Shown in pieces: positions 44,801-54,230 of a DNA stretch of 64,000 nt (its first letter is position 1; each line of letters opens with the position of its first letter). The notes under the pieces are model-generated. The model was not told the DNA's origin and did not search any database. It was given only the letters and a program-made list of their open reading frames with translations. The translations under genes and the position numbers were made by a program. Location of the stretch: positions 1,659,501 through 1,723,500 of the forward strand of contig JAYKKT010000088.1 in NCBI GenBank assembly GCA_036023115.1, given 5' to 3'. Origin of the DNA: Brasenia schreberi. Taxonomy: Eukaryota; Streptophyta; Magnoliopsida; Nymphaeales; Cabombaceae.

Positions 44801-45028
44801 GTACAAAGAATGCAACCAAACGTTTCATGATCGAGATTCTGTGGCGGAAACAGAGAGAACAGAGAGGGACACATACACACACACCATACCCACAGGGTGC
44901 CGTATTACGTGAAACGCAGAAACGGGTTTAACTATCCCCATTCTAGACCCCACAGATTAGAGAGAGTGAGTGGGTGGGTGCGGCATTACCTGAAATGCAG
45001 CAACGGGGGCGGAGAAAGCACTCGCCAT
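29879..45028 (-). CDS. G3BP-like stress-granule protein (NTF2 + RRM + RGG)
   Basis: Nine coding exons on the minus strand: 45028-44990, 44791-44657, 39629-39320, 39054-38798, 35915-35714, 34924-34779, 34690-34625, 33826-33751 and 30054-29879. All junctions are GT-AG and in phase, giving 1407 nt and 468 aa. Plant G3BP-like proteins bind RNA in the cytoplasm and gather in stress granules; the NTF2 fold dimerises and the RRM contacts RNA. Residues 14-129 form the NTF2 domain ([57 protein letters not shown]). The middle is acidic and Gln/Pro-rich. The RRM spans about 326-398 with RNP2 VYVRNL (328-333) and RNP1 ICYAFVEF (367-374), then [11 protein letters not shown]. The last exon encodes an RGG tail ([27 protein letters not shown]). 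Wording is closest to the At5g43960 branch as remembered. Introns 2, 4 and 8 are 5.0, 2.9 and 3.7 kb because of transposons; exons are undamaged. Confidence 0.9.
30297..30350 (-). repeat. Short dispersed repeat related to 58038-58085
   Basis: The minus strand reads GAATCCATGTATTCAACCCT then ACTTAGTGTGGGAAAAACTTGTTTCATTTCGG; the plus strand at 58038 reads GAATTCATGTACCCTGCTTA then GTGTGGGATATGGTTTCATTTTCG. The layout imitates an RTE 3' end (CATGTAGCCGACCCC..TAGTATGGGAAAAGG), so this may be the 3' end of a related LINE or SINE family. Last intron of the G3BP-like gene. Confidence 0.4.
30779..30846 (-). repeat. tRNA-type SINE fragment
   Basis: On the minus strand: GGGGCAGCTACTTGGCTCGT, then AATTGAAGGTCATGAGATCA and ATACCCAGGGTAC. 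The GGTCATGAGxTxxATACCC block is the same as in the SINE pieces at 45990, 49712, 49776 and 58128. Confidence 0.45.
31051..33009 (+). mobile_element. hAT DNA transposon, copy 1, with transposase remnant
   Basis: Exact 8-bp target-site duplication GGTCAAAT at 31043-31050 and 33010-33017. Terminal inverted repeat CAGTGTT at the left and AACACTG at the right. Both subterminal regions are filled with GTATCG / CGATAC words (CCGTATCGCACCGTATCGTG at the left; GATACGATACGATACG and CCCGTATCGTGG at the right). 8-bp duplications and CAGTG-type ends are hAT hallmarks. It lies in the last intron of the G3BP-like gene, antisense to it. Confidence 0.92.
31440..32730 (+). pseudogene. hAT transposase, N-truncated and broken, with C-terminal dimerisation domain
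   Basis: Remnants in order: [17 protein letters not shown], then after a frameshift near 31650 [20 protein letters not shown] and [10 protein letters not shown], a TGA stop near 31802, [35 protein letters not shown]; then after an intron (about 32069-32137) the hAT dimerisation domain [40 protein letters not shown] and [10 protein letters not shown]; then after a second intron (ends 32450) an acidic C-terminus ending [10 protein letters not shown] at 32730. The zinc-finger and first half of the catalytic region are missing. A 16-base direct repeat (AAGTGGGAGGCACTCG, 31388 and 31455) marks a possible deletion or slip point. It could not make active transposase. Confidence 0.85.
33811..34593. 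repeat. 261-bp tandem triplication across the acceptor of G3BP exon 8
   Basis: Three head-to-tail units starting at 33811, 34072 and 34333, each beginning TTTGGACCGGAGATGCCTAT (or a one- to three-base variant) and ending near CACAGTGAAAAG. Each unit carries the last bases of intron 7 with its AG acceptor and the first 16 bases of exon 8, so the intron holds two extra decoy acceptors upstream of the one used at 33826. Units are over 90 percent identical by eye. Confidence 0.85.
36698..37890 (-). mobile_element. RTE-clade LINE, 5'-truncated, in G3BP intron 4
   Basis: The minus-strand copy starts with the tail (AACAACAACAAACAAAACAACAACTAAG) and the terminal block CCATACTAGACGGGGTCGGC, and runs through the C-terminal domain ([20 protein letters not shown]) and the catalytic region to about 37880. 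It has several frame breaks. At the 5' end a short stretch (37881-37905, AGTATCGAGTACAACAAAGA) runs in the opposite sense to the rest of the element. Orientation is the same as the host gene. Confidence 0.85.
38234..38292 (-). mobile_element. 59-bp RTE LINE 3'-end insertion
   Basis: Consists only of the tail (CAAACAACAACAACTAAG) and the terminal block CCCATACTAGATGGGGTCGG, CTACATGG. It is flanked by TAGTTATATATA at 38222-38233 and 38293-38304, a 12-bp target-site duplication. G3BP intron 4. Confidence 0.75.
39874..41000 (+). mobile_element. hAT transposon, copy 2, non-autonomous
   Basis: Exact 8-bp duplication ATATATAC at 39866-39873 and 41001-41008; termini CAGTGTTATCC and GACAACACTG; GATACG-rich subterminal blocks at both ends (39889-39945 and 40923-40990). 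It keeps the last transposase exon in decayed form (ATGGAAGATAACGAAGAAAA at 40518, equivalent to MEDNEEN) but lacks the rest. The middle (about 40160-40490) is unrelated to copy 1 but shared with copy 3. G3BP intron 2. Confidence 0.9.
41885..44095 (-). mobile_element. RTE-clade LINE, old and diverged, split by a hAT element
   Basis: Tail and terminal block at 41885-41950 (ACAACAACTAACAACTAAGC, CATACTAGATGAGGTTGGCT), continuing to 42018; the rest resumes at 43082 (AACACTTCTTATTCCTCTTT equals the AACACTTTTGTGGTTGTCCT block of sister copies) and runs to about 44095. The two parts align across the hAT insertion when one copy of its 8-bp duplication is removed. Reading frames are fully decayed (remnants [11 protein letters not shown] and [16 protein letters not shown]). 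G3BP intron 2, same sense as the gene. Confidence 0.82.
42019..43073 (+). mobile_element. hAT transposon, copy 3, non-autonomous, inserted into a LINE
   Basis: Exact 8-bp duplication GTCCTTCC at 42011-42018 and 43074-43081. Left end TAGTGTTATGC, right end CAAACAATGTTG, both diverged from the CAGTGTT/AACACTG of copies 1 and 2 at a few positions. Subterminal GATACG/CGATAC words remain. An open frame at 42649-42831 ([20 protein letters not shown], ending [13 protein letters not shown]) is the retained acidic C-terminal exon of the transposase. Internal sequence is like copy 2. Confidence 0.88.
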
Positions 45029-45445
45029 TGGTTCTTCACCGAGACCGCATGCAGAAAGAAATCCTAACCCTAACCCCTGCCCTAAATCCAGCAAAAAGCA
45101 GCCGGAAAACCGTCAGGAACGAGATCCGCAGGCCGGCTTAGATCTGGAACTTCCAGGAACACCAAGTAACACACTAACACGAACAACTGCGGCAGCAATG
45201 GAGGGAATACGGAGATCGTTTGATCGGATACGATTCGAGAATCGGGATCTGGGCTCCGGCGAGAAACGGCGGGAACGCAAATGGAAATGCTGAGGGCGGA
45301 AGGCTGGGGATTTAAGCGAGTGGAGATGCAATGGAATGCAGGGGATGAACGGACCGGATAGCTGGAGACCTATAAAACGAACAGTCCGATCGGCGCCTTT
45401 CACTCAATCCCTCCCCGCGTGCTCTCTCTCTCTCTCACGTGTAGA
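45029..45445 (-). promoter_or_regulatory. Leader and proximal promoter region of the G3BP-like gene
   Basis: Upstream of the minus-strand ATG at 45028 the sequence is GC-richer than the flanks to about 45420, then comes a CT run (45421-45435) followed by CACGTG (45436-45441), a palindromic G-box core bound by plant bZIP and bHLH factors. The distance to the start codon (about 410 bases) suits a promoter-proximal element. No TATA box was identified. Start of transcription unknown. Confidence 0.4.
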
Positions 45446-47228
45446 TGTAACCGATTTGGAACCAACCCGAAGCTTCAATCGAATCAAGAACTGCCTAGAA
45501 CCACAATCGGTCTGACCGGACTCAGAACCGGACACCATCCGGTTTGGTTCCGTTTCTACCTTCCATCAAATTACAACCAGAGCCGGTGATTCTGCGTATT
45601 TTTTTATTCAAGGTTCTTAATATTTCTTTTTCACTTTTGGACAGTTTAGAATCAACTCATACTCGGCCCCGTTTTAATTCTTCGTCTCAAAAAAATCGAA
45701 ACCGACAGTTTAAAACAGTAGATTCTGGTTTACCTAAAACTAACTATATTGACACGACACAAAATGGCATGGTGAGGATATGACCCAAAACCCGAAATTG
45801 CTGGTGATTTCACACACACACACACAAAGTGAACTAGTTCATCCAAATGTTAATGCCTAACATTATGCAACTGCGGGTCTCGGGCCTCCCCTCCACCTGC
45901 CAAACCACAACTCAGACACAACCCGAAAAAGAGTACCACAATAGTACCTGACACAAGCCTTCGGGTTGTTTGACGGGTTGGTCATTGTGGATCATAAGTT
46001 TTGCAAGTCTTAACTTTTCGCGTTGCCCCGCTACGGGGTAGTCTCACAAGTTAATGGTCATGAGCTTGATACTCAGGGTGCGCCTCTGTTGTACTAAAAG
46101 ATAAAGATGGCATCTTACACAATTGTATTTTTTAATATGGTTCACTCGTCTATACCATGTTGACATGATTATATCATAACATACGAGTATTTTATGCTTT
46201 CTTATTTTTTGTCCCCTTCATTTTTATGAGAAAAGTATCATAGTATTTTTGTATAATATGATGCAATACATAAAATTTGGTACATTGTGCTATAGTATAA
46301 TATTGAGTTGGATATGGCAATATTCCCTTCTTCAATGAATTGCACGATGAATCCGTTTGAATGTGAATACAAGAATATTGCAAAACATTTCCTAGACTTG
46401 TCCACTACGGCCCGTCCACGACCGGTTGAACCGGACCCAAACCGTCCATGGACTGATCACTAGGATCCCATGCATTGGACCTGATCACTAGGATCCGACC
46501 GTATTTCAGGTCTAGTTTAGTGTCATTTTTATGTATTCTCGTTTATTATTTGGTTTGGGTTTGGAGTTTCTCGTATTTTGGGTCCGAACGGATCACGGCC
46601 AATTGTAAGAGAGACGAGGTGTGTGCGAGAAAGAAAGAGGTTAACCGGTTTGTGGGTGGTAAACTGTGTCTTGTCACGGGAGTTCTAGGTCTTGATCTTG
46701 AGGCCACTAAGGACCGGGTGACACTGTTCAAATCTGGTTTTACCTATTGAAAGATCAAACTAGAACTAAAACCGAAATTGCCAATCAGAAATCATCAGTT
46801 TCAAATAGATTTTGGTTCCCAAACCTTATTTTTCCAAATGAAATTGGAATCGATCTTGAACTGAAACTCGATTCAGGGATTGTTTTTGTTCAAATTCCAA
46901 GCTTTGATAGAACCGGAGAGGTTGATCATTTCCAATCAGCTATATCAGGTCTCGAACAGGTCGAACGTGGCCCGGTTTGAAGCTGGAACCAGTCCCAAGT
47001 TATAGTTTATAGGAAAGGGTCAACATGGAACTATACCCTCTTAGTTCGGTTTCAGTCCCACCATTCTAGTTCCACCTTTTTGTGGAACCGGGCATGTTGA
47101 TCCTCTACCATCAAACATAACCTTGCGACAAATGGACTTGGAAATGCAACCATCATACCATTCGCGTTGGGGTGTTGACATACATTATTATTATTATTAT
47201 TATTACTAATATTATTATTTTAGTCAGA
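45446..47228. other. Intergenic stretch with GAACCGG-type repeats
   Basis: No gene. 45455-45550 and 46770-47100 are rich in GGAACCGG / CCGGTTC-like and TTTGGTTCC words typical of a dispersed plant repeat; a 28-bp direct repeat (CTGATCACTAGGATCC at 46453 and 46481) lies between. A CA run is at 45812-45827 and an ATT run at 47185-47219. Confidence 0.4.
45990..46110 (+). repeat. tRNA-derived SINE
   Basis: TTTTCGCGTTGCCCCGCTAC, then GTCTCACAAGTTAATGGTCA and TGAGCTTGATACTCAGGGTG (B-box region), CGCCTCTGTTGTACTAAAAG. The same layout as the copy at 58128. Confidence 0.45.
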
Positions 47229-49700
47229 TGCTATAGGTAGGGAGATTTTAAATTTTGTTATTAGTCAGATGCTATAGGCATGGAGATTTTATTATTAATA
47301 AACGAGGAAGGTAGGGAGATTTTAAATTTTGCTATGTCATTTGATCTCTTTATAGTCAATACAATCTTCAAAAAACGAGATGAACATTTAATTACTTATA
47401 AGAGTGGCTTATCACACACACAAATTGATTACTTTATTTGTAGAAAAAAAGATAGAGCGTGTTGTAAAGATTGTAAGGTAATTCCAGGAGAAAGCTTAAC
47501 CACCCAACATTGACTTTTAGTTATGGATTTACAAATAAAAAAATGGACAAAGAAGAAAAGAGTGCATCGAGCTATTCGGACTAAATGGTGGAACCTCAAA
47601 AGCGAGAAAGATGGTAGATTTAAACAGAAAGTCCTTCAAGGAGATGTTTGGAATTATGTTGGCACACCCTGTGATATGTGGAACAATATGGCTATACATA
47701 TTAGGAAAGTGGCGAAAGATGTGTTAGGGGTATCTAAGGGAGGTGTACCGGCACAAAAAGAAGCTTGGTGGTGGAGTGAAATAGTACAAAATAAAATCAA
47801 GGCAAAGAGGGCATGTTACAAATTACATTACGCTAAGAAAACTAGTGAAACTTTAGAAGCTTATAAGAAAGTAAAGAAGGAAGCAAAAAAGGCCGTTAGT
47901 GAAGCAAAAGCTAAGATTTGGGAGGACTTATATAAAAAACTCAACTCAAAAGAGGGTGAAAGAGATATTTTTAGGATAGCTAGGGCTAGAGATAAGAAAA
48001 CTAAGGATCTTAATTATGTTAGATGCATCAAAGACGAGGATGAAAAAATTCTAGTGGCAAATGATGATATAAGAAATAGATGGAAAACTATTTTTATAAT
48101 CTTTTTAATGAAAATAAAGATGTTAGTATTAGTTTAGGAGATTTAGCCAAGTCAGAAAAGTATATAAACCACAATTTCTACCGACGTATTCAAAAGAATG
48201 AAGTCAAAGAGGCTCTTAAACATATGAAGAGTGGTAAATCGGTAGGACCAGATAATATTCCTATAGAAGTTTGGAAAATACTAGGAGAAATAGGAATCAC
48301 TTGGCTCACAAGACTATTTAATGAAATATGGAAAAACCAAAAGATGCCCGAGGAATGGAGAGCAAGTACACTTATACCCGTATATAAGAACAAGGGAAAC
48401 ATTCAAAATTGTGTGAATTATCGAGGTATCAAGTTAATGAGTCATACTATGAAATTATGGGAAAGAATTATCGAACGTAGGTTAAGACAAGTATCAAGTA
48501 CAACGGAGAACCAATTTGGATTTATGCCAGGTAGATCTACTATTGAAGCGATTCACCTTCTGAGACGTCTTATGGAACATTTTAGAGCAAAAAAGAAAGA
48601 CCTTCACATGATATTTATTGATCTAGAAAAAGCTTATGATAGGGTACCGAGGGAGGTTCTTTGGAGAACTTTGAAAAAAAGAGGTATCCCATTGACATAT
48701 ATTAACCTTATAAGAGACATGTATGATGATGCAAAAACATGTGTGAGGACTCATGAAGGAACGACAGACTTCTTTGAAGTTAATATTGGGTTACATCAAG
48801 GATCAACTTTAAGTCTATACTTATTTATAATGGTGATGGATGAGTTAACAAAACATATTCAAGATGAAGTACCTTGGTGTATGTTATTTGCAGATGACAT
48901 TGTATTAGTGGAGGAGTCTAAGGAAAAAGTTAATAGAAAATTGGAACTATGGAGAGAAACATTAGAAAACAAAGGCCTCCGACTTAGTAGAACAAAGACA
49001 GAATATATGGAATGTAAGTTTGATCATTTGGCTACTTCAGAGGACATAGAAATTAAAATTGGCACACATTGCATTCCCCAAAAGGAAAGTTTTAAATACC
49101 TAGGGTCAATTTTTCAAAGTGATGGAAGAATTGATGGAGATGTTACACATAGAATTAATGCTGGTTGGTTAAAATGGAGAGGAGCATCAGGTATTCTTTG
49201 TGATAAGAAGATACCATTAAAATTAAAAGGTAAATATTATAGAGCAGCAATTAGGCCTGCCATGTTTTATGGTTTTGAGTGTTGGGCAGTTAATTATCAA
49301 CATGTACAAAAGATGTCTGTGACAGAAATGAAGATGTTGAGATGGATGAGTGGTCATACAAGAAAAGACCGTATACATAATGAGGTTATTAGAAACAAAT
49401 TAGGAGTGGCACCAATAGAGGATAAAATGAGAGAACATCGTTTAAGATGGTTTGGACATATAGAAAGAAGATCAAAAGAAGAACCTGTAAGAAGGTTAGA
49501 GAAACTAAATTTGGAAAGTATTAAAAGAGGTAGAGGACGACCACAAAAGTGTTGGAAAGAAACAATAAAGAATGATCTAGTTTATTGGGAGTTAACTGCT
49601 AACATGGCATACGATAGGGATCTGTGGAAACAAAGAATCCATGTAGCCGACCCCGTCTAGTATGGGAAAAGGCTTAGTTGTTGTTTGTTTGTTGTTTGTT
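47229..49700 (+). mobile_element. RTE-clade LINE, 5'-truncated, with the best-preserved reverse transcriptase
   Basis: It begins inside the endonuclease domain (continuous element from about 47299) with a rearranged 5' junction (47239-47298). TGCTATAGGTA occurs at 47229-47239 and again at 49701-49711 after the tail, a probable 11-bp target-site duplication. Open blocks: 47280-47513 (endonuclease C-terminus, [12 protein letters not shown]), 47523-48137 and 48080-49660 (526 codons). The only lesions noted from 47299 onward are a CGA to TGA change at 47512 and loss of one A in an A run near 48087. The RT box [20 protein letters not shown] and the C-terminal [23 protein letters not shown] tail are intact. 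The tail is TTAGTTG then (TTTG)n-type repeats. Confidence 0.92.
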
Positions 49701-49775
49701 TGCTATAGGTATTGATTTCATGACCTTTAACTTGTGAGTCAACCCCTATAACAAGTGAACTATTGTTATGCTTTC
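49701..49775 (-). repeat. tRNA-type SINE fragment at the LINE insertion site
   Basis: The minus strand reads GTTCACTTGTTATAGGGGTT, GACTCACAAGTTAAAGGTCA, TGAAATCAATACCTATAGC. It matches the neighbouring SINE at 49776-49885, so the LINE at 47229 probably inserted into or next to an older SINE. Confidence 0.45.
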
Positions 49776-49885
49776 TGCTACAATGGGGAGGTTGGAGCCA
49801 AGTGTGCATGCTTCGGGTATTGAACTCACGACCTTCGTCTTGTGAGTCGATCCCCCTGCTATGTATTACCGGACTATATAGATAC
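49776..49885 (-). repeat. tRNA-derived SINE
   Basis: On the minus strand: TAGCAGGGGGATCGACTCAC (A-box side), AAGACGAAGGTCGTGAGTTC, AATACCCGAAGCATGCACAC, TTGGCTCCAACCTCCCCATT. It aligns over its whole length with the plus-strand copy at 58128-58240 (TTAGCGGTCGACTCCC, GTCGTGAGTTGGATACTCGG, GTGTGCATCTGGCT, GCCTCCCCATGGTAG). Confidence 0.6.
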
Positions 49886-50513
49886 AGAGTAAGATCTAAA
49901 ATTTTTTGTAGGGTGGGGGTGACCCCCCTATTCAACCATTTAAGATGGGACAAACTACGTATAGTAACCATGAGACCATGTCCTATTTTTTGTAGGACGG
50001 ATACCTCCACCTACCTCGACTCAATGTAGATCCACCACCCGCCACTGCATAGACAACTTTCAAATAATTTCTTAAGACAATTTTTCAATATTATATGATA
50101 ATTTCTTAATTTTTTTCATCTATATCAAAAAAATAAATTACAAGTTGATTGTGCACATGCTCTAAAGTGTCGAGACATCGCACCTTATGCAGTGACATAC
50201 CTTTTTCATAAAAGGTTAATGCAGATGTCTCGCTGTAAAATTTACAGTTTCTTTCGTAAAATGTTTCTCAAGTGAAAGCATGCTCCCTACGTTAGGGATG
50301 GTAATAGGGCCTGTTGGAACAGGAATACCTATACTAAGGTATAATTTAGACCTTCATGAGGTGGGTACTATCTTTCCACTCATTCTCACTCGTTGTTTTT
50401 GGGTAGTGTAAGTGTAATTTCAAAATTTTTAAAGAACTCTAAAAAATCATGTAAGATATTAACGAGTGAACATAAATGAATAAGTGTTAGTGTGGGAAAG
50501 ATCCAATCATTAT

Positions 50514-50572
<59 letters not shown>

Positions 50573-50597
50573 GTGTGTTTTTGTGTATATGTATACG

Positions 50598-50665
<68 letters not shown>

Positions 50666-50999
50666 AGGTATTGGATTGGACAGATTTTTCTTATAACTGA
50701 ACCCAAACTTAATTGGATGGGATATTCTCCGCCCCCCATTCGAGTCGACTAAGGTCAGTGCTACATGGGCTGAGTCAATGTTGTGATCCTTAGGCCCTAA
50801 GTAGAAAGGGGTGGGTGTCCTACACACGTGTTAAGGAGCTGTGGGTTTTTGTTCCCTTGGTATTATAGTGGTATCGTTAGTGCAGCAAGGGGATGATCGT
50901 CCTTCGATTATATCGCGGATGAACGGCCACAACTGCACCCTTCAAGTTGCGTTTTCTGGGTTATGGTAGCTACTATTCTTGAGAGCAGATGGTGATTAC
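49886..50999. other. Region upstream of the PPR gene with two long TA microsatellites
   Basis: (TA)n tracts at 50517-50568 and 50606-50660 flank a short GT/TATAC-rich spacer. A word TTAGGGATGGTAATAGGGC near 50293 resembles a hAT-type terminus but has no identified partner. No coding exon was found. The last few hundred bases contain the leader of the PPR gene. Confidence 0.5.
50517..50661. repeat. Double (TA)n microsatellite
   Basis: Two uninterrupted TA runs of roughly 25 repeats each, separated by about 37 bases. They create spurious Ile-Tyr open frames on both strands. Confidence 0.95.
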
Positions 51000-52937
51000 A
51001 TGCTGATCTTGTTCCACGGGCTTGCCGGGTCCTTGACACAGCCGAGCATTCGACACCTAAAGTTCCGAACATGTTGCCGGAGATTTGCCGGCAAATCAAG
51101 TGCCGACGAGATAGCATCCTTGAACTCGACTGTAACAAGGTATATGAAAGATGGCTTGGTCGAAACTGCCCGGAAAATGTTCGACGAAATGCCTCAAAGA
51201 GACGTGGTCTCTTGGAACGCCATGTTGTCAGGATATGCTCAAAATGGTAGATTAAGGGACGCCCGAGAGATATTCGACAGGATGCCTCAACGAGATATTG
51301 TCTCCTGGAACGCCATGATAATGGGTTGCGTTCGAAACTTGAAATTGGTGGATGCGCGCAAACTGTTCGATGAAATGCCGGAGAGAAACGTGATTTCTTG
51401 GAACTTATTGATTCGTGGTTACGTTAATGAATCTCATATTGATATTGCTGAAGAACTATTTAGAACAATGCCGAAACGGGATTTTGCCTCCTGGACGATC
51501 ATGATATCGGCGTTTTCTGGGGAGGGTCGGATAAGTGACGCCCGTCAACTGTTCGAAGAAATGCCCAAGAGAGATGCACAGTCATGGAATGCGATGATTG
51601 CTGGGTATGTGAAGAATGGGAGGGTTGAAATTGCTGAAGGGCTGTTTGCAAAGATGCCGGGACCAGATGCATGCTCATGGTTAGAACTGATCACTGGGTA
51701 TATCAGCTATGGGAGATTTAGTAATGCAATTGAGTTTTTCTTTGAGTCGCCGAAGAAGTTGGTTGCTTCTTGGAATTTTATTGTTATGGGGCTCATTGAT
51801 TGCGAATTATTGGAAGTAGCTCATGCTCTGTTTGAGAAAACTCCATGGAAGCACATGGTCTCATGGACGAACTTAGTAGTGGCTTATTTCGATGTTGGTG
51901 ACGTGAGAGCAGCCAGAAGATTGTTTGATGCAATGCTAGATAGAGATGAAGTGACATGGAATGCAGCAATTGCTGGTTATTCAAAAAACGAGCTTGGTGA
52001 AGAGGGTCTAAGTCTCTACCTACAAATGCATGGGGAAGGTTTGAGCCCTGATAGTGCTACTTTTGTCAGTGTTTTGAGTATTATATCATCCTTACCATCT
52101 TTAGATTGTGGGAGGCAAACACATGGGCAAATAATCAAGTCTGGCTTTGATTCATTCGTTGCCATTGGGAATGCTGTCATAACTATGTATGCCAGATGTG
52201 GAAGCATCAGTTCATCTTTAAGACAATTTAAGTACATGCCTAATCATGACGTCATTTCTTGGAACTCTGTCATATGTGGATATGCTCAGCATGGTAGTGC
52301 AAAGGAGGCACTTGATCTATTTGAGAAAATGAGACTAACAAGCGCTGAACCAAATGAAATAACCTTTGTCAGTGTTCTAAATGTTTGTAGTCGTGCTGGT
52401 TTAGTGGATAAAGGCCGGGATTATTTTTATCTCATGACACATTATTATCGCATCAAACCAACTTCGGAACATTATACCAGCATTGTAGACTTGCTTGGTA
52501 GATTTGGTTTTTTGGATGATGCACTAAATATCATATCTAAGATGAAACCTGATCAGGTCTCTCCTAGTGCAAGTGCATGGGGTGCTTTGCTTGGGGCTTG
52601 TAGAATCCATGGAAATGCTGAATTAGGTGAGCTTGCAGCTAAACAAGTTCTTTCAATCGAACCATGTAATGCTGCTACATATATTATGCTGTCTGACCTA
52701 TATGTTGTTCAAGGAAGGAGGCAGGAAGCAGGGGAGGTTCTTGCTCTCATGAGGGAACGAGGTGTAAAAAAGCAGCCTGGTTGCAGTTGGATAGAGATCA
52801 AGGATTCTGTTCATGTATTTCTTGCTGGTGATAGCTCACACCCACAGATTGTAGAAGTTTATAGTTTGTTAAGCTCAATGGATGTGGACATGAAGATGGA
52901 AATGAATGAAAATCATTGTGATTTTTTAATATTCTAG
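51000..52937 (+). CDS. Pentatricopeptide repeat protein, PLS class with E/E+ tail
   Basis: An intronless frame of 645 codons from the ATG at 51000 (the frame is open upstream only through a TTG). PPR proteins of this class act in mitochondria or plastids on specific RNAs, usually in C-to-U editing. The N-terminus is basic and Ser/Arg-rich (IRHLKFRTCCRRFAGKSS), consistent with an organelle transit peptide. From about residue 40 come many 31-36-residue repeats with the signature VVSWNAMLSGYAQNGRLRDA, ARKLFDEMPERNVISWN. The E motif is at about 527-600 (WGALLGACRIHGNAELGELA to PGCSWIEI) and an E+ start at 601-626 (DSVHVFLAGDSSHPQI). There is no DYW deaminase domain; the protein ends shortly after E+, so if it edits RNA it must recruit a DYW protein. 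The target RNA is not predicted here. The nearest remembered relatives are the At4g02750/At1g09410-type proteins. Confidence 0.9.
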   Translation: MLILFHGLAGSLTQPSIRHLKFRTCCRRFAGKSSADEIASLNSTVTRYMKDGLVETARKMFDEMPQRDVVSWNAMLSGYAQNGRLRDAREIFDRMPQRDIVSWNAMIMGCVRNLKLVDARKLFDEMPERNVISWNLLIRGYVNESHIDIAEELFRTMPKRDFASWTIMISAFSGEGRISDARQLFEEMPKRDAQSWNAMIAGYVKNGRVEIAEGLFAKMPGPDACSWLELITGYISYGRFSNAIEFFFESPKKLVASWNFIVMGLIDCELLEVAHALFEKTPWKHMVSWTNLVVAYFDVGDVRAARRLFDAMLDRDEVTWNAAIAGYSKNELGEEGLSLYLQMHGEGLSPDSATFVSVLSIISSLPSLDCGRQTHGQIIKSGFDSFVAIGNAVITMYARCGSISSSLRQFKYMPNHDVISWNSVICGYAQHGSAKEALDLFEKMRLTSAEPNEITFVSVLNVCSRAGLVDKGRDYFYLMTHYYRIKPTSEHYTSIVDLLGRFGFLDDALNIISKMKPDQVSPSASAWGALLGACRIHGNAELGELAAKQVLSIEPCNAATYIMLSDLYVVQGRRQEAGEVLALMRERGVKKQPGCSWIEIKDSVHVFLAGDSSHPQIVEVYSLLSSMDVDMKMEMNENHCDFLIF

Positions 52938-54191
52938 TACGAGAAACTTCAGGTTAGTTACTTTCATGCATGTATTTTGTCCTATATGTGAGGATTTTCT
53001 TTTCTGGTGTTTGATGATTGCTAATTTTAAATGGTGGCCTTGTGATTTTCCTTGCTTGCCGGTATCTCTTCGAAGTCACAATTGTTGAAATTTGTTAGTT
53101 GGTCAAAGTTGACCGAGTTTTATCGGAACTCAAGGAGGGCCCTGTTTTAGCTAACCCAACTAGGCTTTTCTGCTGATCATATGAAAATGATGTAATTTCT
53201 TTTTGTTGGTTCTCACTTGCTTGTAGATTGTAGTCATCTTCAACTCTTAAGTACCTGAAAATTGGTTCATGAGTTCTCAGTTCCATCCACCGTCTTGGTC
53301 GCGATGATCCTTATGGTTCTATGCAAAACCTGAACCTAGTTTTGCTTGGCTGCAAGATTGCTGTTTCGACTGTTGGTTGGGTAAATCTCTGACTTAAACT
53401 ATGGTCTTCTAGTAATACTTTATTTAGGCTTGGATCAACTTAATGAGCTATATTCTGATGCCCAAATTAAGGTAGGTGTTAACCGTCTTGTATATCTTTG
53501 GAAGAAAGCTATTGAACAAATGGGTTTTTCACGAGCTTGTGATGTAACATTTCCAGAGTCATGCTTTTCTACTGGGTTGTTTAGTATGAGCAAATATCAT
53601 ATACTTAAGAGCTGGTTCATGTCACCAGAGTTTTTAATAAGGGACATTGTTTCGAAATGTGCATAGTTTCAAACAATTAGTCGAAACCGTTTCCAAGTCG
53701 AATCTTTTGCAGGAAAGAATTGGCCAAATCAGATTAATGAAATTTGAAGATATGAACAAAATAATTTTCCCTTTAAATAACAAAAGAGAAAAACTGGTCA
53801 TCGCGGAGAAAGCAACTTTCGACTGATTTTGTCTGAATCAGATGAACTGTGATTTTCTTTGTTTTGGAATTTGAATTTGGATTAGATGCCATGAGAAACA
53901 ATAAAGTGTTCAAAGGAAGAACTCTTTCAGCCCCTAATGTCACTAGCAAGGCTTCAACTACCCAACCGAAAGTTGATTATGGACAAGTCCCTTATCTGAT
54001 TTCTCCAAAAGATCAACACACAACAATACTTATCACACTGTTAGAAGGAAGCACAACATGTTTTTGATACTGCATGAACTGAAGACAATTGAATCTGAAT
54101 GTGAACTCTCAATAATCTATAACAAGATATCCAAACTTATCCTTGGTTAGACAGAAAATGCAAAAGCGTGTGGGCACAGACACAGACATAT

Positions 54192-54230
<39 letters not shown>

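Noticed and set aside
45113..45403. 96-codon minus-strand frame upstream of the G3BP start
   Set aside because: Lies in the GC-rich leader/promoter region, Arg/Ser-rich, with no conserved features.
50386..50827. Open frames of repeated Ile-Tyr on both strands
   Set aside because: Translations of (TA)n microsatellites. The same applies to frames at 54898-55571 and 57429-57656.
53430..53666. 78-codon frame as an extra exon of the PPR gene
   Set aside because: The PPR frame already ends with a complete E motif; no splice sites link the two and no family resemblance was seen.
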